Of a stretch of DNA of 23,959 nt, positions 7,652 through 14,830 are shown piece by piece. The position numbers and the translations under genes were made by a program. How positions within the stretch are numbered: position 1 is the stretch's first letter; every line of letters begins with the position of its first letter. Below the pieces are notes generated by a model. It was not told where the DNA came from and ran no database searches. It saw nothing but the letters and a program-made list of their open reading frames with translations. Origin of the DNA: a virus. The stretch spans positions 1 to 23,959 of IMG/VR virus record IMGVR_UViG_3300009593_000121; one strand, given 5' to 3'.

Positions 7652-9604
7652 TTAAACTATAGGTTTGTTGATATAGTCATCTCTAGTAGCTGCCCAATTT
7701 CCTATAACTTGTGCCTCTGTTGGAGTTTGACCATATATAGCAAATTTACTATGACATAATCCACTGCTTACATTTGCGCTCCAATAAGAATTACCTATCA
7801 TAGCGGTTACAACATCACTATTACCGTTATCATCAATATCAACATTGAGTTCTTCGTATTTTACTAAACCATCAGATCCAGCTACTAATGTATAAGTGTT
7901 ACCATCTCCTGGTGCCCAGTTTAAGTTTCCTGGATTATTTTGAGACCAATCGTATGATCCTTTACAACCTAAGTATATGATTATTTTACCATCAGCTGCT
8001 CCACTAGAAGTTTCACCTACTAAAGTAAAACTTACAAATGTCCAGTTATTTAAAATATCATCACCACCACTACTGGCATAGTTTTTAAACTCAGGATAAA
8101 AGTCGGTGTAAAAGTCTGATTCACTTATTACACCTGTATTAGAAGTAAAATCGGTTGAAGAATAACTACCTTGTTTTAATACAGCTAACTTGTTATTTAA
8201 AACATTAGGCCATTGATCTATATTTATCATAAACAACCCAAACTCATATGGATTATCATACCACTCTGCGATCATTCCGAATATAGATTGTCCAGCTCCA
8301 GAAGGTAAATTAGTACTAGGTGTACTAAACCAATGTGTTATGTTTAATCCAGGTTGAAAACCATTAGTTAAAGTAGTATTTCTATTTAATTCAATGCCAC
8401 AATCTGTAAGTCCCGCAGCATTACTACTACCTACTTCAGCAGGGTCAGTTCCATTTTGAAAAAATGATTGAACTTGGTAAGCGCCTGAATTATCTGTAGG
8501 ATAGTAAGCTGTTCCATTTCCATCGCTAAAATCTGTCCAAGTTCCAGTAGGGAAATAAGTAGTACTTGTAAGTATATTACTTATAAAGTTTCCACTATTT
8601 ACAGGGTCACCAGGGTTTACCCATCCAGCCGGTGGATTGAAGTTAGCTGGATCATAATAAGCTAATAAATTAGTTGTATTAAACTGAACAACCGCAGGAT
8701 AAGATATGCTATTAGTCATACTGGTGTTTAATACAAAATAAAACTTACCAGTAGCACCAGATACGTCTTTTCTATATACATAATCTAACCTCACTGGCTC
8801 TATACCACCTAAAGCAAATAAACCGCCAGGTAAAAAACTAGAAATTCCAGATCCACTTCCATATATAGAGTCAGGTAATTTATAATCGGTACTATTTGTG
8901 GGATCTAGTATTATATAACCTGAAGTTCCATCATCAATAGTAGTATAATCACCTGATATTGTTAATATATTAGTAAAACCTGCAGCTAATGATAAAAATG
9001 CGTTAGGATTTGTTTGAGGATCCCAAGCAACAGTACTACCACCAGTTAAAACAGTAAATGGAGAAACACCACCTCCACTACTAGGAGTTACCCAAGATAA
9101 AGTAACATCATTAGTAGATATTGCGTTAGCTTCTAATACTTGTCCTGATGTAGGTAAATCTTCAGGCAGTAACCAAGTTTGATCAGCTCCATCAGATTGA
9201 GTTGTTATTTTAAAAGTTTTAGGGCTATTTGTTGTTTCTCCAAATTTAAAGTTTATTTCTGGTTGATCACTTCCTGCTATGTAATTACCAGATAATTCTA
9301 AATCAGCATTTAAACCTGCAGCACCTCCTGGTGTTCCTATTGCCAAAGTGTCTGTAGTTTGGTTCCAAGTTAAACTACTTGAGCCTCCTAAACTATCACC
9401 ACCAACGCCATAAAAAGTTATTCTACCTACAGTCGCTGTTGATGGGGTACCACTACCATTACTGTTTATAACACTTTCAACTAAAAAATCTCCAGTTATT
9501 TTAGCATTGTTAGATCCTTTGTATCCAGCGAGGCCATCTATTAATCTAATGTCTGTTGTTTCTGGTATAAATACCGAATCATCACTTATTTTTGCGTTTG
9601 CCAT
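7652..9604 (-). CDS. Tail fibre / appendage protein with a LamG-like C-terminal domain
   Basis: 650 residues. The N-terminus (KISDDSVF, then LIDGLAGYKGSNNAKITGDF) is the attachment-type start common in marine phage fibres. It is followed by a beta-rich shaft (FYGVGGDSLGGSSSLTWNQT, LELSGNYIAGSD) and a Gly/Ser hinge near 175-180. From about residue 312 (LLAYYDPANF) to the end, FAIYGQTPTEAQVIGNWAAT, the layout is that of concanavalin/LamG lectin domains. These usually begin with a Tyr/Asp-Pro phrase and close with 'x-AIYGxxLTEAQVxxNW'. The protein is rich in Gly, Ser, Thr and Asn, as fibres are. It probably sits on the virion surface and binds host glycans. Genes for other appendages lie upstream in the same operon. 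Confidence 0.75.
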   Translation of the reverse strand: MANAKISDDSVFIPETTDIRLIDGLAGYKGSNNAKITGDFLVESVINSNGSGTPSTATVGRITFYGVGGDSLGGSSSLTWNQTTDTLAIGTPGGAAGLNADLELSGNYIAGSDQPEINFKFGETTNSPKTFKITTQSDGADQTWLLPEDLPTSGQVLEANAISTNDVTLSWVTPSSGGGVSPFTVLTGGSTVAWDPQTNPNAFLSLAAGFTNILTISGDYTTIDDGTSGYIILDPTNSTDYKLPDSIYGSGSGISSFLPGGLFALGGIEPVRLDYVYRKDVSGATGKFYFVLNTSMTNSISYPAVVQFNTTNLLAYYDPANFNPPAGWVNPGDPVNSGNFISNILTSTTYFPTGTWTDFSDGNGTAYYPTDNSGAYQVQSFFQNGTDPAEVGSSNAAGLTDCGIELNRNTTLTNGFQPGLNITHWFSTPSTNLPSGAGQSIFGMIAEWYDNPYEFGLFMINIDQWPNVLNNKLAVLKQGSYSSTDFTSNTGVISESDFYTDFYPEFKNYASSGGDDILNNWTFVSFTLVGETSSGAADGKIIIYLGCKGSYDWSQNNPGNLNWAPGDGNTYTLVAGSDGLVKYEELNVDIDDNGNSDVVTAMIGNSYWSANVSSGLCHSKFAIYGQTPTEAQVIGNWAATRDDYINKPIV

Positions 9605-9614
9605 TTTGTATTTT

Positions 9615-9785
9615 TTATTCTAATTCTGCTTTGTTAGTAAGACCTGATTCTAATGCCATTAAGTTCGTCAATGCTGATTCTAAGGCTATGAAATTACTTA
9701 CTGGTGGAATAGGTCCACCTCCGGGGTTGCCTTGGCCAGGTAGATTAGATATTGCAGGTATTGTATTTTTATTACCTATCCTCAT
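9615..9785 (-). CDS. Small protein, 56 aa, with repeated ALES-LTN motif
   Basis: An open frame from ATG 9785-9783 to TAA 9617-9615 encodes 56 residues, starting MRIGNKNTIPAISNLPGQG. Its A is also the last base of the preceding gene's TGA (TGATG), which suggests coupled translation and supports it as real. The C-terminal half holds a tandem heptad-like repeat (IALESALTN, then MALESGLTN, then KAELE) consistent with a short coiled coil. A Gly/Pro hinge (GNPGGGPIPP) separates it from the N-terminus. It lies 10 bp before the lectin fibre gene and could be a small tail or fibre accessory. Function is unknown. Confidence 0.65.
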   Translation of the reverse strand: MRIGNKNTIPAISNLPGQGNPGGGPIPPVSNFIALESALTNLMALESGLTNKAELE

Positions 9786-10432
9786 CAGAATAAAGCTAAT
9801 ACGTCTGTTAAACCACCTGTTGATTTAGCTGTAACACTTAACACTGATACTGGTAAAAAGCTACCTGATGCTACACCTGTATATTCTACTATAGTTCCCG
9901 CTTCATTTATAACTGTAATATCCATATCAGCTCCGACATATAAAGCAGCTCCAGGACCTGGAGTGTGAAATGTTCCAAAATTACCTGGAACTTCTACTGC
10001 AGTAGTAGTATATGTATAAGACATTTTTTCATTCCAATATGGTACTGTATTGAATGTAGGTTCAGGAGCTATTATAGGATCTCCAAGTGCCCAACTTCCA
10101 GTAGCTGCTACAGTAGCAACTTCTAAGATGCAATCAAAATTTCCTCCAGACAATCTTAATCTATCTCCTACAGTGTAGTTTATTCCACCATCACCACCAG
10201 CTAAATTAACACCAGTTACAACTCCAGCCGGAGCAGTAACGACGTTTACATTTGCAAATTTTCCACCATCTAAAGTAGTAGTTCCGAGAACTCCCGGTGT
10301 ATAATCTGTTCCTCCATCAATAATAGTAAAAGTAGCAGCTGGAGTGGGAGGGTATCCAGTCAAGTCTTCCAACGCTATAGCATCGTGTGCAAATACTCTT
10401 GGCTCTTTTAATGTTGTTCCTATTGTACTCAT
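9785..10432 (-). CDS. Virion appendage/decoration-like protein, 215 aa
   Basis: 215 residues, beta-rich and Gly/Thr-rich. Residues about 37-110 carry two copies of a GG-x-DYTPG / GG-INYTVGD motif, the second followed by LSGGNFDCILEV. The same motif family appears in the long fibre at 18720-21173 (GGTGYSAGE...GGNEDCVL). The C-terminus (YTGVASGSFLPVSVLSVTAK, then TDVLALF) resembles ends of phage head/tail decoration proteins I have seen ('GSFLPVxVxxVxxTGTTAxDIIAL'). It probably coats the particle or forms part of a spike. It overlaps the holin by ATGA and the following small gene by one base. Confidence 0.6.
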   Translation of the reverse strand: MSTIGTTLKEPRVFAHDAIALEDLTGYPPTPAATFTIIDGGTDYTPGVLGTTTLDGGKFANVNVVTAPAGVVTGVNLAGGDGGINYTVGDRLRLSGGNFDCILEVATVAATGSWALGDPIIAPEPTFNTVPYWNEKMSYTYTTTAVEVPGNFGTFHTPGPGAALYVGADMDITVINEAGTIVEYTGVASGSFLPVSVLSVTAKSTGGLTDVLALF

Positions 10433-10896
10433 TTTTTGTTTTTATTTATAAATACTTTTTCAGCTCCTCTAGAACCAAAGTATGCTACATATACTGTAAC
10501 TAATAATGTTTGTAATAAATCTATCCATGCAGCATTCATGTCAAAAAGTAAATCGATAGAATCGAAAACTATAAATAATGTCATGCATACTGTCAAATAA
10601 ATTAATGTTAATGGTCTTGTATTTTTACTTAACCACGAATCAGACTTCATATCGTATTGCCATCTTTCTGAAACACTATTCATTTCAGCAACATCTTGGT
10701 CAATTAACTTTAATGCTAATTCTTTGTCTTTTGGAGCAATTTCATCATCTTGACTTATTAAGTTTTTAACAACTCCGTATACTCCGTTATTCGGAAGTAC
10801 ATCTCCTATTGAATCTAAAATTTTTGGTGCTTTTTCTTTTAAGAAAATACCAACTTTTGTATCTTTAAACTTTTTCTTAGGTTTGTTCTTCTCCAT
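10429..10896 (-). CDS. Holin, GTA-type 3-TM family
   Basis: 155 residues. A basic N-terminus (MEKNKPKKKFKDTK) and an amphipathic region lead into DMKSDSWLSKNTRPLTLIYL. Hydrophobic segments follow (TLIYLTVCMTLFIVF about 97-111, and LLQTLLVTVYVAYFGSRG about 128-145), then a Lys-rich end. The phrase 'SWxSKNxRPxxLxYL ... AYFGxRGxEK' is the hallmark of the 3-TM GTA-type holin family. Holins make the inner-membrane lesion that times lysis and lets the endolysin reach the wall. The amidase gene lies about 900 bp upstream in the same operon, with a set of small genes between. Confidence 0.85.
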   Translation of the reverse strand: MEKNKPKKKFKDTKVGIFLKEKAPKILDSIGDVLPNNGVYGVVKNLISQDDEIAPKDKELALKLIDQDVAEMNSVSERWQYDMKSDSWLSKNTRPLTLIYLTVCMTLFIVFDSIDLLFDMNAAWIDLLQTLLVTVYVAYFGSRGAEKVFINKNKK

Positions 10897-11113
10897 TTTT
10901 ATTTCCTTGAAACATATTAGATACTGTTTCGTGTAAGTTGTCTATTGTTCTTGCTCTTTTTTTACAACCACAATCCTTTTTCCCTACCGCTTTAGCTACT
11001 TTATTAGCTGCTTTATCTAATCCTATTTTCTTATTAAATTCTAAAATCTTAGTTCCTAAATATTTTTTAGGTTCTTGTGATTCACTGCTTCTTCTTTTTC
11101 TTGGTGATTCCAT
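10877..11113 (-). CDS. Small basic protein with CGCKKR motif, 78 aa
   Basis: 78 residues, strongly basic, starting MESPRKRRSSES. An amphipathic helix (LGTKILEFNKKIGLDKAANK) leads to a KDCGCKKRARTIDNL motif. Small proteins ending in a 'DCGCxxR' box followed by a helix recur in Bacteroidetes phages as I know them, without a known job. The paired cysteines could bind metal, but only two are present. It overlaps the holin start by 20 bp, so it may be regulatory for or expressed with the lysis genes. Confidence 0.6.
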   Translation of the reverse strand: MESPRKRRSSESQEPKKYLGTKILEFNKKIGLDKAANKVAKAVGKKDCGCKKRARTIDNLHETVSNMFQGNKNGEEQT

Positions 11114-11132
11114 TTAATTTAATTATTTTATT

Positions 11133-11288
11133 TTATTTTTTTAGTGCTAGTAGAAATTCTCTAACACCAATACCAAATGCCATGCCACTCATCATTGAAT
11201 GTCCATGTGCTAGTATTAAACCACCTATCGCTCCGAAAACTACAGCTTTAGACAATGGATGATTAACAATATTTTTTACAGTTTCCAT
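11133..11288 (-). CDS. Small membrane protein, 51 aa
   Basis: 51 residues from ATG 11288, METVKNIVNHPLSKA, then a hydrophobic Gly-rich segment (VVFGAIGGLILAHGH, and MSGMAFGIGVREFLL) ending in two lysines. One or two short membrane helices are likely. An upstream in-frame GTG (11348) would add 20 residues but would overlap the preceding gene by 59 bp. The ATG, one base after that gene's stop, is far more natural. Lying in the holin-amidase cluster, it may be a second holin, antiholin or spanin-like factor. That is inference from location only. Confidence 0.6.
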   Translation of the reverse strand: METVKNIVNHPLSKAVVFGAIGGLILAHGHSMMSGMAFGIGVREFLLALKK

Positions 11289-11289
11289 A

Positions 11290-11550
11290 TTATGATCTTT
11301 TACCTCTATCCATACCTTTTTTAAGACCAGGATATTTTTTATATACACACGCTTTAATTCCTTCTGGATTTGGAGCGTTATGTGCTAGCTTAAGAGCTGA
11401 CTTAGCTCTTTTTCTAGTATTCACAGGATAAGTACCTTTAGCAGCTCCTCCTGCTGGACCACAGAAATCTCCCTTTTTTACATTAGGATATTCTCCAGCA
11501 TTTGAACTACCAGGTTCTTCTCTTATTTCACTTATAGTTTTCTTTGCCAT
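11290..11550 (-). CDS. Small phage protein with FCGPAGG...VYKKYP motif, 86 aa
   Basis: 86 residues. The N-terminus (MAKKTISEIREEPGSSNAGE) is polar. It is followed by DFCGPAGGAAKGTYPVNTRK, RAKSALKLAHNAPNPEGI and KACVYKKYPGL. The pattern 'F-x-GP..G-x-YP-x-N...A..AL.L.HNA..P..I....Y.KYP' is a short motif widespread in phage proteins, sometimes free-standing and sometimes attached to capsid-maturation proteins, with no role known to me. It sits 3 bp after the 73-aa repeat protein and 1 bp before the small membrane protein. Confidence 0.6.
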   Translation of the reverse strand: MAKKTISEIREEPGSSNAGEYPNVKKGDFCGPAGGAAKGTYPVNTRKRAKSALKLAHNAPNPEGIKACVYKKYPGLKKGMDRGKRS

Positions 11551-11553
11551 AGC

Positions 11554-11775
11554 TTAGTGTTTATTACCACCCATGTGCTTAAGAATACAATGCTTTTGAT
11601 TATCTATTCTTTCAATCTCTTTTCCTGCATCATATATCAATTCTCTATCATGGATCATAGTTTTCTTTGCGCCTTTATCACCTTTTTTATATCTTAAATC
11701 AGCGCGGTGTAATTGCTTTTTAGCATCAGAGATCAACTCTCTATTATGCATCATATCTTTATCGTATCTATTCAT
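11554..11775 (-). CDS. Small helical protein with internal duplication, 73 aa
   Basis: 73 residues built from two similar helical units: DMMHNRELISDAKKQLHRAD (7-26) and TMIHDRELIYDAGKEIERID (39-58). A basic linker (LRYKKGDKGAKK) joins them and a His/Lys tail closes the protein. The shared core is M-[MI]-H-[ND]-RELI-x-DA. The protein is highly charged with no membrane segment and probably folds as a helical hairpin. I know no function. It lies 17 bp downstream of the amidase gene. Confidence 0.6.
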   Translation of the reverse strand: MNRYDKDMMHNRELISDAKKQLHRADLRYKKGDKGAKKTMIHDRELIYDAGKEIERIDNQKHCILKHMGGNKH

Positions 11776-11792
11776 TATTTTAGATTTTTGTA

Positions 11793-12206
11793 TTATAGGT
11801 TTTTGTATTCTTCTGTCGCATCAAAAGAAGGACAGGCTTTGTTTGCGAAATCTCTATGTGAATGTATCTTCGCATCAGGATACATTGCTTTTAATGTTCT
11901 AAGCACGCATAGTAGTGCTTCTTCTTGTTCAAATGTTCTAGTATCAGCAGGGGTTTTACCGTCTTGTTCAACACCACCCGCATAACATATACCTATTGAA
12001 TTTCTATTGTATCCTTTACAGTGAGCACCCATTTTAGCTATATCTCTACCTTTGTGAATTTTACCAAAAATATCAATATAGAAATGATAACCTATATCAG
12101 ACCAGCCTCTACCTTCCACGTGCCATTTTCTAATTGTCTCAACGGTTACATCTTGACCTTCACGAGTAGCAGAACAATGTACGATAAGTTTATTTATTTG
12201 TCTCAT
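11793..12206 (-). CDS. Endolysin: N-acetylmuramoyl-L-alanine amidase (T7-lysozyme type)
   Basis: 137 residues, the length of a bare amidase_2/PGRP domain such as T7 lysozyme. Zinc ligands are clear: H10 in LIVHCSAT, H117 in IHSHRDF, and C125 in NKACPSFDA. The spacing H117, K123, C125 equals that of H122, K128, C130 in T7 lysozyme, so the catalytic Lys is also present. Y40 (GYHF) matches the catalytic Tyr. It cleaves the bond between the sugar chain and stem peptide of peptidoglycan at lysis. There is no signal peptide, so export needs the holin encoded downstream. It starts with an ATGA overlap with the preceding 69-aa gene. In T7 the homologue also inhibits T7 RNA polymerase, and whether that holds here is unknown. 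Confidence 0.93.
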   Translation of the reverse strand: MRQINKLIVHCSATREGQDVTVETIRKWHVEGRGWSDIGYHFYIDIFGKIHKGRDIAKMGAHCKGYNRNSIGICYAGGVEQDGKTPADTRTFEQEEALLCVLRTLKAMYPDAKIHSHRDFANKACPSFDATEEYKNL

Positions 12207-12412
12207 GATCCGTACTTAGCTACTTCCATTGCTTTTTTGCGCTCAATTGCACTCAATGTAATATTACCGGCTTTATCATTTTCTAACCACTTATTTGCTA
12301 TTTCTTGAGTGAATTGCTTAGGGTCATTCATATTAATACCTGGCTTCTTACCACCTTCGCCTTCATCACCAGTAGCTATTTCTTTTACTTCTTTAAAATC
12401 TCCGTATGCCAT
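12203..12412 (-). CDS. Hypothetical protein, 69 aa
   Basis: 69 residues, MAYGDFKEVKEIATGDEGEG, then GGKKPGINMNDPKQFTQEIA and a helical end (ANKWLENDKAGNITLSAIER, with KKAMEVAKYGS). It is soluble and polar, with no recognised domain. It overlaps the amidase start by ATGA and follows a 54-aa membrane protein by one base. This suggests a role tied to virion structure or lysis, but nothing in the sequence decides it. Confidence 0.6.
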   Translation of the reverse strand: MAYGDFKEVKEIATGDEGEGGKKPGINMNDPKQFTQEIANKWLENDKAGNITLSAIERKKAMEVAKYGS

Positions 12413-12413
12413 T

Positions 12414-12578
12414 TTATTTATTTTTATCTTTTTTTAATAAATACCACTTATGTAAAGTATATCCTAATGTTGCTCCTAACAATAATATCTTCAACGTTGG
12501 TTCTAACCAATCACAACAGCTAGCGGCAAATGCTCCCGTATTTACTGCGTACAACTTAATGCTGTCTGCTACTTCCAT
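12414..12578 (-). CDS. Small membrane protein, 54 aa
   Basis: An open frame from ATG 12578 to TAA at 12416-12414 encodes MEVADSIKLYAVNTGAFAAS, then a CCDWLEP turn, one membrane helix (TLKILLLGATLGYTLHKWYL) and a basic KKDKNK tail. This looks like a single-pass protein with its C-terminus in the cytoplasm. It starts 2 bp after the stop of the 42-aa gene and ends 1 bp before the 69-aa gene, so it fills the space between neighbours exactly. That argues it is real. Its place near holin and amidase suggests a lysis accessory (inference). Confidence 0.6.
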   Translation of the reverse strand: MEVADSIKLYAVNTGAFAASCCDWLEPTLKILLLGATLGYTLHKWYLLKKDKNK

Positions 12579-12580
12579 AG

Positions 12581-12709
12581 CTATTTGTTGGCACGCAATA
12601 CAGCGTTACCTTTATAAGTTGGATATTCTTGTCCTGGAAGAGGAATGTTTTTTACTTTAGGTTGGGTAATGATATTAACTTTACCTGCCGGTTTTTGTGT
12701 TTTTTTCAT
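12581..12709 (-). CDS. Small basic protein, 42 aa
   Basis: An open frame from ATG 12709 to TAG (12583-12581) encodes 42 residues: MKKTQKPAGKVNIITQPKVK, then NIPLPGQEYPTYKGNAVLRA and NK. It is basic and Pro/Lys-rich, with no membrane segment. It ends with TAG, so TAG is a normal stop in this phage and not reassigned. It sits 17 bp after the 104-aa gene and 2 bp before the next one. Function is unknown. Confidence 0.5.
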   Translation of the reverse strand: MKKTQKPAGKVNIITQPKVKNIPLPGQEYPTYKGNAVLRANK

Positions 12710-12726
12710 CTTTATATATTTATAAC

Positions 12727-13041
12727 TTAAACTATTCTTGTGTAATCTACATTGTAATCTACATCTTCAAAACCATCAGCTCCGCTTATAGATCTAAAAT
12801 TTCCAGGCATGTTAGGCATTAAATTTCCCGTAGAAATACCATTAAGCATTTTTGGTTTTTGTCTTACGTTTAACACTGGTTCAAACTCACTACTATATGA
12901 ACCAGGGATATTTAATTCACGGTTACCCGCTACTTCTTCTCCGGTAGTAGGATCCTTTCCTCCTGTTACGTTAGCGTTAGCTTGAGGATATAATTCGTTT
13001 TGATATTCCAGTGAGTTGTTGGGATCTTCAAATCTAGCCAT
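12727..13041 (-). CDS. Hypothetical protein, 104 aa
   Basis: 104 residues rich in Asn, Gly, Pro and Glu and likely loosely folded: MARFEDPNNSLEYQNELYPQ, a PTTGEEVAGNRELNIPGSYS stretch, and a tail GFEDVDYNVDYTRIV. It has no Cys and no hydrophobic segment. The composition resembles minor virion or linker proteins, but I do not recognise a family. Its start overlaps the end of the 150-aa gene by 8 bp. Confidence 0.6.
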   Translation of the reverse strand: MARFEDPNNSLEYQNELYPQANANVTGGKDPTTGEEVAGNRELNIPGSYSSEFEPVLNVRQKPKMLNGISTGNLMPNMPGNFRSISGADGFEDVDYNVDYTRIV

Positions 13042-13486
13042 AACTTTTTTTATTAATATTCATATTTTTTATAGTAGTAGCTAATACTCTATCACTATAA
13101 GTTTTTCCTTTCATTAAATGATTGGAACGTTCTGTTGTGGGAATTTCTTCTTCCCCTAATATTATACGGTACATTCGGTTTATCAACTGTTTACACTTGA
13201 AAGAAACTTTATATATATGATACTTCTGAGTGGTGCGGTTTCTTTGGCGCCATACCACTATCCATCCCTCCTTCAGTAATCTGTTCCAGCGTCTGTTATC
13301 CCAGCTGTATGCGTGTGTACCGTTTTTAAAATCTTGTTTAGTAAATAAGTCTGTAGCTTCTAAGTATATTAATAACTCTAAATCTGCTTCTTTTAAACTA
13401 TTTGTTTTAGCAGCCCATTTCCTTATTATTCTATAATGCTTTAGTAAATTTAATTCTTTTACATCTTTTGATGTTAATCTTTTCAT
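13034..13486 (-). CDS. Putative winged-helix DNA-binding protein, 150 aa
   Basis: 150 residues, basic. The layout is helical N-terminus (LNLLKHYRIIRKWAAK, DLELLIYLEATDLFTKQDF), a recognition-helix-like stretch (WDNRRWNRLLKEGWIVVWRQ), a strand-turn-strand (RNRTTQKYHIYKVSFKCKQL) and helices to the end. This is the order of a MarR/PadR-type winged helix, with 'W-x-x-LL-x-E-GWI-x-x-WR' as the helix-wing junction. Similar proteins occur in late operons of Bacteroidetes phages as I recall. It may control late transcription or be packaged. The start directly abuts the fibre gene stop (TAA ATG). Confidence 0.55.
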   Translation of the reverse strand: MKRLTSKDVKELNLLKHYRIIRKWAAKTNSLKEADLELLIYLEATDLFTKQDFKNGTHAYSWDNRRWNRLLKEGWIVVWRQRNRTTQKYHIYKVSFKCKQLINRMYRIILGEEEIPTTERSNHLMKGKTYSDRVLATTIKNMNINKKSYG

Positions 13487-14566
13487 TTAGTTATATTCAA
13501 ATATAAAGCGGTATTTAAAATCTGTAAAATCATTTTGACTTTGAATAAAAAATTGCCAACCTCCAGCATACCATATATATTGCCCTGGAGTAGTGCTTGG
13601 TCCAATATATTGAGGTGGTCCAAGATTTATATAATTAGCAATTAACGACCAATCAGGTGCGTTAATAGTTATATACTGTGTACCTGGATCCCCAATATTA
13701 GGTGCTAATGTATTTGCTGTTAAAGTAGCACCAGGGACAGTTTCCCAAGTACTGCTATTACTGTTCGGTCCACTTGTTGCTGACGAAGCACCATTAGTAA
13801 GAAAACTTCCTCCTGGTTGATCACTATCATAAACAGAAAAACCACAACCTATCGCCATACCACAAAACATAGGAGAAGCGCCAGGAACATATGCGTTTGT
13901 GTATACTTTAATCTTAGTAATATTCATTATGTCTGCTGATAAAGCTGTACCAGAAACCCCATGAGTATCTCCTAAAGAATGAGGTAAAAAATCAGGTGCA
14001 TCTTCTCCAATTAAATCTCTATTTTGGCAATCAAACACCCAAAAAGTACTTGCGCTACCCGCACCATCTGACTCCTTAGCATAGTTATTACTAATCGCTA
14101 CGTTGTAACGACCAACACCACTTCCAGCTATAGTATCACAAACTATTTCTCCACTATCATATTGAGTGGTAGCGGGTGGACTCCATGTCCAAGCACCGGG
14201 AAGAGGATTTTCAATACAATAAAATGTATAAGCTTTCCCATCAGCAGGAATTGTAGCAACTCCATTTACAGTGTTATTAATACTTCCACCTAAAGCAGAA
14301 GGAAATACCAACACTGGTAAAGAAGAGTTGTTTATAAAAGTAGTTGAACGACCTGTTGTAGCTAGGGGCAATTTACATGCTCTATCTGTATTAGTACTGT
14401 TTATAATGACATTTATACCGTAAATCGCTACACTAGTAGTGGTCTCGTTTGTGTTGTTTAATACTAAATCATCTAACACTGTTTGAGTACCCCCACCACC
14501 TCCACCTCCACCAGAGATTTGACGGATTTCGTTTTCTAATTCTATGTCCTTCTTTATTCCTTGCAT
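13487..14566 (-). CDS. Tail fibre-like / appendage protein, 359 aa
   Basis: 359 residues. A short coiled coil (IKKDIELENEIRQI) is followed by eight consecutive glycines (19-26), a flexible hinge, and then a beta-rich Asn/Thr/Gly/Ser-rich body. The body starts with a strand-repeat segment (VLDDLVLNNTNETTTSVAIY) common in the shaft of phage fibres. The C-terminus ends FTDFKYRFIFEYN, as in many jelly-roll-like appendage domains. No enzymatic motif is visible. It is probably a trimeric receptor-binding or neck-whisker-type protein. It starts 3 bp after groES, so the chaperonin genes and this fibre are co-expressed, which is compatible with the fibre being a folding client. Confidence 0.65.
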   Translation of the reverse strand: MQGIKKDIELENEIRQISGGGGGGGGTQTVLDDLVLNNTNETTTSVAIYGINVIINSTNTDRACKLPLATTGRSTTFINNSSLPVLVFPSALGGSINNTVNGVATIPADGKAYTFYCIENPLPGAWTWSPPATTQYDSGEIVCDTIAGSGVGRYNVAISNNYAKESDGAGSASTFWVFDCQNRDLIGEDAPDFLPHSLGDTHGVSGTALSADIMNITKIKVYTNAYVPGASPMFCGMAIGCGFSVYDSDQPGGSFLTNGASSATSGPNSNSSTWETVPGATLTANTLAPNIGDPGTQYITINAPDWSLIANYINLGPPQYIGPSTTPGQYIWYAGGWQFFIQSQNDFTDFKYRFIFEYN

Positions 14567-14569
14567 AAT

Positions 14570-14830
14570 TTATAGTATAATTACTACATCTTTTTCTTGG
14601 ATGACTTTTAATATTTTATCATCTATTTCTATATCGCAACCTGCGTGTCTATCGAAGTAGATTTTATCTCCTTCTTTTATTACAGCTACGTCGGTTCCTA
14701 CTTTTACTATTTCTCCTTCTCTATACCTTACATCTTCTCTTTGCTTCTCACCTAGTATTAATCCACCTTTAGTAGACTTAGAAGTTTCTTTTTTCTCTTT
14801 TACTACTATATTCTTACCTATTGCTTTCAT
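14570..14830 (-). CDS. groES: Phage co-chaperonin GroES
   Basis: 86 residues, slightly shorter than the usual ~97. The GroES plan is complete: an N-terminal strand (MKAIGKNIVVKEKK), a mobile loop (about 16-34) with the GroEL-contacting GGLIL tripeptide region (GGIVL in E. coli), then REGEIVKVG, IKEGDKIYFDRHAG, DDKILKVIQEKDVVIIL. It caps the GroEL ring and closes the folding chamber. It lies downstream of groEL with a 17-bp overlap. This gene order, EL then ES, is the reverse of the bacterial operon. The shortened roof region is typical of phage versions. Confidence 0.9.
   Translation of the reverse strand: MKAIGKNIVVKEKKETSKSTKGGLILGEKQREDVRYREGEIVKVGTDVAVIKEGDKIYFDRHAGCDIEIDDKILKVIQEKDVVIIL

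Noticed and set aside
11289-11348. GTG start that would lengthen the 51-aa membrane protein to 71 aa
   Set aside because: It would overlap the preceding gene by 59 bp, while the ATG lies one base after that gene's stop.
12581-12583. Possible TAG reassignment, as in some crAss-like phages
   Set aside because: TAG ends a small gene at the expected place, and the large genes read through normally with TAA/TGA stops, so standard decoding fits.
12305-12660. Plus-strand frames of 72 and 84 codons
   Set aside because: The same stretch is filled exactly by two minus-strand small genes with 1-2 bp spacing to their neighbours.
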